This document shows, piece by piece, positions 59,221 to 64,000 of a stretch of 64,000 nt of DNA. The notes beneath the pieces were generated by a model, which was given only the letters and a program-made list of their open reading frames with translations, had not been told where the DNA came from and did not search any database. The stretch covers positions 744,001 to 808,000 of the forward strand of contig NW_012236526.1 in assembly GCF_000787575.1 (NCBI RefSeq), in the 5' to 3' direction. Position 1 is the first letter of the stretch. Each line of letters starts with the position of its first letter. This DNA comes from Acytostelium subglobosum LB1 (Eukaryota > Evosea > Eumycetozoa > Acytosteliales > Acytosteliaceae). The translations under genes were made by a program, and so were the position numbers.

Positions 59221-61290
59221 TTACCAGATGGAGTTGGAGTTGAACTCATCGTTGTTCTGTTTGTAGGTACATTGTGCTGGGAAGTGGAGGTCGGGCGAGT
59301 GACACCATCCCTTGAAGTGATTGGCAAAGGTGGCTCCGGGAAGGAAGTTGTGATCAGAGTCGGTGACACCGTCATTTGGCCAACTAAGTACACTGTTGGC
59401 AGCAAGGTTACAATAGTTTACCAATGCACCGGTGCCATACTGTGTGGTCGTGAAGTAGACCAATGCACGCTTGTCTGCTGGTATCGAGTTGAGCCAGAGT
59501 GCTGCGCCGTCCAGGGTCATGTCGCTGCTCGATGAGCATCCAATGCCGATGGCGCCACCAATCGTTGCCAGAGAGCCAGCCAACGCCGTGCCCTGGTATG
59601 GCGAGCCCATCGACTGAATGAGACGTCCTTCGTAGGCCAGCGAGAGGTCGAGGTAGCTGTGGTAGAATGTGGCCAGGTGGAGGGAGGCCAGGCCACCCTG
59701 CGAGTGACTCACCAAGGAGAAGCCGTCGGTGAGGTTGGCGGCAAAGTCGGCGATCATCTTGGCGAACGTGTCGGTTGGACGGTTCTGGCTAAAGTCGCGG
59801 AAGCTGGCGTAGTTCTCAAAGTCGCCCAGAGTGAATGGGTCGAGCTTGGCACAGTAGCCGTGTACCAGGATGAGCTTGCCGTTGCCTGTGGCCGTACTGG
59901 ACTTGCCATAGCGATCGGCCAACTCCTTTGGCATCTTGCCATCGCGCATCTCCTTGGTGATGATGTTGAGGGGTGGATCGTATTGGAGAGCACGCACATC
60001 GATGTAGTTGGCGGCCATCTTAACGGCTGATTGCGTGGTGCCACTCTCGCTCAATGGGACAAAGGTGGACATGTCCGAGACAATGACGTTGGATACAAAG
60101 AATGGCGCAGTGGCATTGGCTGCAGCGATCCATCTGTTGTTGAGCAGGGCTTGGATCACGAGCTGATCGACAGACTTTTGTACTGGGGTGACGCCCTGCA
60201 CCCAGGCAATGGGCACCTGCTGGCCGGCTGCGTTGGTGCCGTGCACCTCAGAGTAGAGACGAACGGCGGGCGCATTCTGCTCGGCAGAGGCCACCTCAAA
60301 GTTGAGTACAAGCTCGTCGGATGTTTGAGTTGCCTGGACGTTGCCACTGAGTGTGACGTACTGAGTGGTGATGGGGATGAGGTGTTGAGTCGTTCTAAAC
60401 AATCCGTTGCCCTGTGGTGATGTGCCGATAAAGACTACAGAGGTCACGTAGTTGCCCTGTGTTGTGGGCTGCAGGAATGCGCCGTAGAGGCCATCGTTGG
60501 CTTGACCATCAGCATGTAGACCATCATCAAACATTGGCACGTTGGTCTCTTGGCCTTGTGGCGTGATCACAATCATTGAAGCCGATACGTTGGTAGCCAG
60601 TAGAGGGGATGGTGTGTAGCCAATTGGACGAGCGCCGACTGGCAACTCCTCCTGGTTGCTGGTGAGCATTGCGAGCACAGGCACCTGCTGACCAACAAAC
60701 AGGTTGGTGTATGACTCCAAGTAGGTGTAGATCTCAAACTCGCTTGGGTTCAGAGCGAGCAAGAATGCCGATGGAGAGTTGGCAGAGAGTTGGCGCGTGA
60801 AGTGCTCATTCTCGAGGAGTGAGTGTGGTGCGGTGACCTTGACCGTCCACTCGCCCACGACTGCCTTCTCCCAGAGGTATGAGGTCGATGGGATGGTGTT
60901 GCCATCGATTCCAAAGGTGCCAGATGAGACGATAGGCTTGTTGTGATGGAGGGATGTTCGTGGGCAGCCCTTCTTGGGCGGGGTGGCAATCAGCGTCAAC
61001 TCGGACGTGAAGTTGGAGATGATGCTCAGGGTGAAGTCGTGATCAGTGTCGACGGGGATGTTCGCGATCCATTCAATCTTTCCAGATGTCCTGCTCTTTG
61101 TGAATGTGATTGGTGACAGTGCCGAGTTTGATCTGTGTGCCACCTGTTTGCTATCAGGCAATGCGAAGCCTTCAAACTCTGATGGAGGGCCTGCCAAGTT
61201 CTTTGGTGTGAGTACAGATTGAGCATCCAATACTGCAACACAACCAATAATACAAATCAATGTAATAATCAAACTTGTTGTTAGTCTCAT
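59221..61290 (-). CDS. secreted conditioned-medium-factor (CMF) family protein with lipase-like fold
   Basis: Single exon, 689 residues. Signal peptide (MRLTTSLIITLICIIGCVAVLDAQS). The N-terminal two-thirds look like beta-sandwich modules with N-x-S/T sites (SYTNLFVGQQVPVLAMLTS, NVPMFDDGLHADGQANDGLYG, a choice-of-anchor-like motif). The C-terminal third is an alpha/beta-hydrolase-like domain: LILVHGYCAKLDPF, SLVSHSQGGLASLHLATFY (GxSxG-like elbow as HSQGG, Ser near residue 530), LIQSMGSPYQGTALAGSLATIGGAIGIGC, SWPNDGVTDSDHN, and HFKGWCHSPDLHFPAQC. These blocks match what is annotated as conditioned medium factor in bacteria and CMF of dictyostelids, a secreted cell-density signal. The stop TAA lies inside TG|GTAAGC, so a further exon is not excluded, although the family also ends here. 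Confidence 0.85.
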   Translation of the reverse strand: MRLTTSLIITLICIIGCVAVLDAQSVLTPKNLAGPPSEFEGFALPDSKQVAHRSNSALSPITFTKSRTSGKIEWIANIPVDTDHDFTLSIISNFTSELTLIATPPKKGCPRTSLHHNKPIVSSGTFGIDGNTIPSTSYLWEKAVVGEWTVKVTAPHSLLENEHFTRQLSANSPSAFLLALNPSEFEIYTYLESYTNLFVGQQVPVLAMLTSNQEELPVGARPIGYTPSPLLATNVSASMIVITPQGQETNVPMFDDGLHADGQANDGLYGAFLQPTTQGNYVTSVVFIGTSPQGNGLFRTTQHLIPITTQYVTLSGNVQATQTSDELVLNFEVASAEQNAPAVRLYSEVHGTNAAGQQVPIAWVQGVTPVQKSVDQLVIQALLNNRWIAAANATAPFFVSNVIVSDMSTFVPLSESGTTQSAVKMAANYIDVRALQYDPPLNIITKEMRDGKMPKELADRYGKSSTATGNGKLILVHGYCAKLDPFTLGDFENYASFRDFSQNRPTDTFAKMIADFAANLTDGFSLVSHSQGGLASLHLATFYHSYLDLSLAYEGRLIQSMGSPYQGTALAGSLATIGGAIGIGCSSSSDMTLDGAALWLNSIPADKRALVYFTTTQYGTGALVNYCNLAANSVLSWPNDGVTDSDHNFLPGATFANHFKGWCHSPDLHFPAQCTYKQNNDEFNSNSIW

Positions 61291-61534
61291 TGTATTGTGC
61301 TGTGTGTCATATTGATTGATTGAGTTGATTGGGTTGAGTTGAGTTAAGTTGATTGAGGTGTTAGTCTAATGTTTGATCGAGTTGATACTCCATGTGCACA
61401 ACACAATCAACTTCACATACTTACTAACTAAACAAATAAATAATGATCGCAATTATATGTTATATATAAGATTAAGATGTACCAAATAAACTTGAGAAAA
61501 CAAACAAGGTGTGTTTTGGTTTTTTTTAGAATTG

Positions 61535-61630
61535 ATCAAACCTCAGAAAAGAATTGAATTGACAGAATAAATATCAAAACCAATAAGATATGATATCACC
61601 TGGCAATTCAATTCTTTTCTGAGGTTTGAT
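61535..61630. repeat. perfect 27-bp inverted repeat, 42-base loop
   Basis: Left arm 61535-61561 is ATCAAACCTCAGAAAAGAATTGAATTG in two parts (ATCAAACCTCAGAA, AAGAATTGAATTG); the right arm 61604-61630 is its exact reverse complement. The 96-base block would fold into a long stem with a 42-base AT-rich loop. It could be a foldback/MITE-like element, a small-RNA precursor or a replication by-product. I see no flanking target-site duplication. Confidence 0.95.
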
Positions 61631-61667
61631 ACTAATACCATATTGATTTCCAAAGTAAAATTGAGGG

Positions 61668-61859
61668 TCAGAGGTGTAATATACCTCCCTTGTCAACAGG
61701 ACTCATTGTTTCCATTGTTATTGATGGTCTTCGATGAGATATATCATAATAGTTTTGATATTGATTTCCCAATTCCAAAATTTGAGATATTGATCGATTG
61801 GTAAATATTGTAATTATGATTATTATAATAATAGATAGATATAAATTGTTTTTAATCAT
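61668..61859 (-). CDS. doubtful small signal-peptide frame
   Basis: 63 codons starting MIKNNLYLSIIIIIIITIFTNRSISQ, a plausible signal peptide, ending soon after DKGG where a GTATAT donor-like site occurs. A possible second exon would lie inside the inverted repeat at 61535-61630. No homology seen. The Ile run may simply reflect AT richness. Confidence 0.2.
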   Translation of the reverse strand: MIKNNLYLSIIIIIIITIFTNRSISQILELGNQYQNYYDISHRRPSITMETMSPVDKGGILHL

Positions 61860-62202
61860 TTTGATATATTATTTTTATATTTATTTTTTTGTTTGTTTTG
61901 AGCCTGGACCGATGTCTAATAAATAGTTTCGGAGTTTGGGCACCCAATGGCGGCTTACCACTTCTGCTTTCCTCAGTTACAAACCCAAAGAGGTAGGTTG
62001 GGAGGTTGAAGTAGACTGTCTCACACTATATATATTAATTTTGTTTATTGTTTTTAATTTTTGTAGTATTTGTACAGCATTGAAATTATTTATTGTTTAA
62101 TTATTAATAAATAATCATTTATTGTTTTAAAAATATAAATATTAAACTATCTACAAGTTGTAGATATACAACACCCCATCCCCACTTCAATAAATCAATC
62201 AC

Positions 62203-62300
62203 TGTGTCTCTGGCACAAATAAATTAATCTAGGTAAAGGTAGAGATACAAAGACTTTGTACTCGTTGAAACGAGTTTAATTTATTGGAGCCAGAGACACA
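62203..62300. repeat. 98-bp foldback with nested hairpins
   Basis: Ends are a perfect 12-bp inverted repeat, TGTGTCTCTGGC (62203-62214) and GCCAGAGACACA (62289-62300), continued inward by AAATAAATT pairing with AATTTATT. Inside are two smaller stems: TACAAAG-A-CTTTGTA and ACTCGTTGAAACGAGT. Such nesting is typical of a foldback/MITE or of a structured RNA. No clear target-site duplication flanks it. Confidence 0.9.
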
Positions 62301-62485
62301 AGGTCCTAACCATGATAGGAAAATATCCTTAATTTTGAAAGGTCATTTGACTTTTGTCAAAATATCCACAAAACATGATTGTAATTGGAGATGTATGATT
62401 GTTGTAGTAATTTTTAATATATTAACATTGGTGTAAAGTTATAACTTCAACTTCACATTTAAACGACACATAAACAAACAAGGTG

Positions 62486-64000
62486 ATGATGGACACAGCA
62501 CAGAACTGGACGGCGTCAGAGTGGTACGCGACAATCCAGGCATGGCGCATCAGTAAGCCAATAGTGTCATCATCAGCAAATGCCGTCATACCATCTGCAG
62601 GCACTGTGTCATCTACCAGTGGCACAAGTACAACAGTGTCATCATCACAACAGCAACAACAGCAACAACAGCAACAATCAAGCTCAAGCTCATCTACATC
62701 AACCGATCAATCAGATCTGATCACTACCGACAAGATCTCACAACCACAACAACAGGATACACAGCAGCAGCAACAACAACTACAACAACAAACAAGTTCA
62801 TCATTCACACAGGCTCAGATCGGTGCACTGTCATCTCATTCATCACTATCTAGCTTTGCATCGATATTGTCCGAGAGCAACATCTTGGCCACGCCCTCAT
62901 ACGTCATCGTCGAGATCCTTCTCAAGTCGCTCAAGTTTGAAAAGGATGACATCCTTCGCATCAACATCCTATTGTTCCTCCAAGAGAACTCAACACTATT
63001 GCTCGAAGAGGATACCAAGAGGTAGGGTCGTTGAATGAATGAAAGAATGAATGAGCGAGTAATACTAACATTGTGATCGATTGATCTTAGGTTTGAGCGA
63101 GTGTTCAACATACTTCAATCATTGGTCAACTCACAGACGGACAGTTATCCGGTCAAGAGTCAGGTGTTGTCAACAATGACCACGATATTGATATGCGAGT
63201 CAATCATAAAGACTCATCCTAGACTTGTGGAGAGCTTTGTCGACTTGCTCTTTGACATTATCAACAAGATCAACAACAGTCCTGATCGACTACTAAGAGG
63301 ATCGGCATGTCTATGTTTGATGGAGCTGGAGCTCACCTACCCTCGCCTGCTCTCATCCTTCCTGCCAACACTACTCCAGCATGTCCAGAATGAGAACACT
63401 CATCTCATCCAGTCCTACACTCAACTGTTCACAACCATTCTCCAACATACCATGATCAGTGTATGTTAATGCTCGCGCCCGAGGGTTAGGCCTTGAGGCC
63501 TCAATCAGGACCACGACCCACTAACTCACTCAATCACTCAATCAATCAATCAATCAATACTAATAGGAGTATGAAGATCAAGCACACATTGCACAACAAC
63601 AACCAGTGTCTCCGATATACTCGTCTTCATCATCTGGATCGAACTCTTCGTTTAAGCCTTCAGGTGGTGGATCGGTGGTCTCGCCAAACTCGACACAGAC
63701 ACAGACACAGCAACAGCCATCCAATCAAAGCTCTTTGAATTACAAGCGATCACTCTCAAGGATACCGTCCACGACCAACCTGCAGGTGCCCAGCCTGTTT
63801 GCCGAGCCAGCGGCGCACACGGCCTTTGCCATCCCACACAACATCAAGTACGCGCCCATGACGGTGCCGCAGAACCTGACGGGCGCCAAGCTGCCCGAGT
63901 CCGTGGGCAAGGAACTGCTAAAGTGCATAAGCGTCGTGGTGGATCAATCGCCGCAACTCAATCAATGGGGACTGGTATCGATCATCCAACAGCTCGTGCC
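62486..64000 (+). CDS. probable AP-5 complex beta subunit, 5' part (runs off the window)
   Basis: Exons 62486-63021, 63091-63460 and 63567 to beyond 64000; joins in phase. Seen: a short N-terminus (NWTASEWYATIQAWRIS), a Gln/Ser-rich insert (residues ~50-105), then HEAT-like helices: SYVIVEILLKSLKFEKDDILRINILLFLQE, YPVKSQVLSTMTTILICESII, RLLRGSACLCLMELELTYPRLLSSFLPTLLQHVQNE, and after a Ser/Gln-rich linker a segment ending NQWGLVSIIQQLV. The RGSACxCLxELExxxPxLL block recalls human AP5B1 (ATACECLRELESCKPGLL), so a late-endosomal AP-5 adaptor subunit is likely. The missing 3' part would decide. Confidence 0.6.

Larger units (their letters stand above)
61291..62485. other. divergent spacer rich in foldback sequences
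   Basis: About 1.2 kb between divergent genes. It holds a perfect 27-bp inverted repeat (61535-61630), a doubtful small secreted-type frame (61668-61859, minus), a GC-richer island with TTGGG/CCCAA (61900-62010), and a second inverted repeat with nested stems (62203-62300). See separate entries. Confidence 0.6.

Noticed and set aside
1-64000. mobile elements, proviral or virus-like remnants, CRISPR arrays
   Set aside because: No reverse transcriptase, integrase, transposase, capsid or direct-repeat/spacer pattern seen. The only element-like structures are the two foldbacks at 61.5-62.3 kb.

Overview
The window reads as nuclear DNA of a dictyostelid social amoeba that is clearly less AT-rich than Dictyostelium discoideum. 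The reasons are the gene set (CARMIL, a conditioned-medium-factor protein, an alpha-kinase/WD-repeat myosin heavy chain kinase, Miro, Raptor and an RWP-RK protein side by side), Gln/Asn/Thr homopolymer runs in regulatory proteins, short GT-AG introns of about 50-200 bp, the standard genetic code, and gene spacing often below 500 bp. Introns and spacers are full of TCAA/TCAT-type tetranucleotide runs. I cannot name the genus. I saw no tRNA, rRNA, CRISPR array, provirus or autonomous transposon.

Layout, left to right: proteasome assembly factor UMP1/POMP (-); aldehyde dehydrogenase (+); Rab5-like GTPase (+); TFIID subunit TAF13 (+); a J-domain protein (+); a tandem pair of four-pass membrane proteins (-,-); a TTC39/IML2-like TPR protein (+); CARMIL (+); a divergent XRN-type exonuclease (-); Raptor (-); a GPI-specific phospholipase D (-); a gene-poor 3.4 kb stretch; a PMP3-type peptide (+); Rab escort protein (+); a small probably mitochondrial protein (+); a myosin heavy chain kinase (-); Miro/GemA (-); an intronless RWP-RK protein (+); a fused H2B-H2A histone (+); a mitochondrial carrier (+); a shortened acyl-CoA-synthetase-like protein (-); a CLEC16A homologue (-); a COMMD protein (+); COQ10 (-); a JTB-family protein (+); ribosomal protein S9 (+); kinetochore subunit NNF1/PMF1 (-); a CMF-family secreted protein (-); a spacer with two strong inverted repeats; and the 5' part of a probable AP-5 beta subunit (+), which runs off the right edge.

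These are ordinary housekeeping and signalling genes with no operon-like logic, but some themes recur: actin and myosin control (CARMIL, MHCK), Rab/endosome traffic (Rab5-like, REP, CLEC16A, AP-5, COMMD), mitochondria (Miro, carrier, COQ10), TOR signalling (Raptor) and cell-density sensing (CMF).

Exon limits were worked out by hand from GT-AG sites, frame continuity and remembered family sequences. Almost every multi-exon model closes in frame. The exceptions are a one-base problem near the start of Raptor and an unresolved first exon of POMP. The most notable items are the H2B-H2A doublet, two hairpin-forming repeats at 61.5-62.3 kb, the XRN-like nuclease with a Gln-rich tail, and the acyl-CoA-synthetase-like protein with a lost nucleotide-binding motif.
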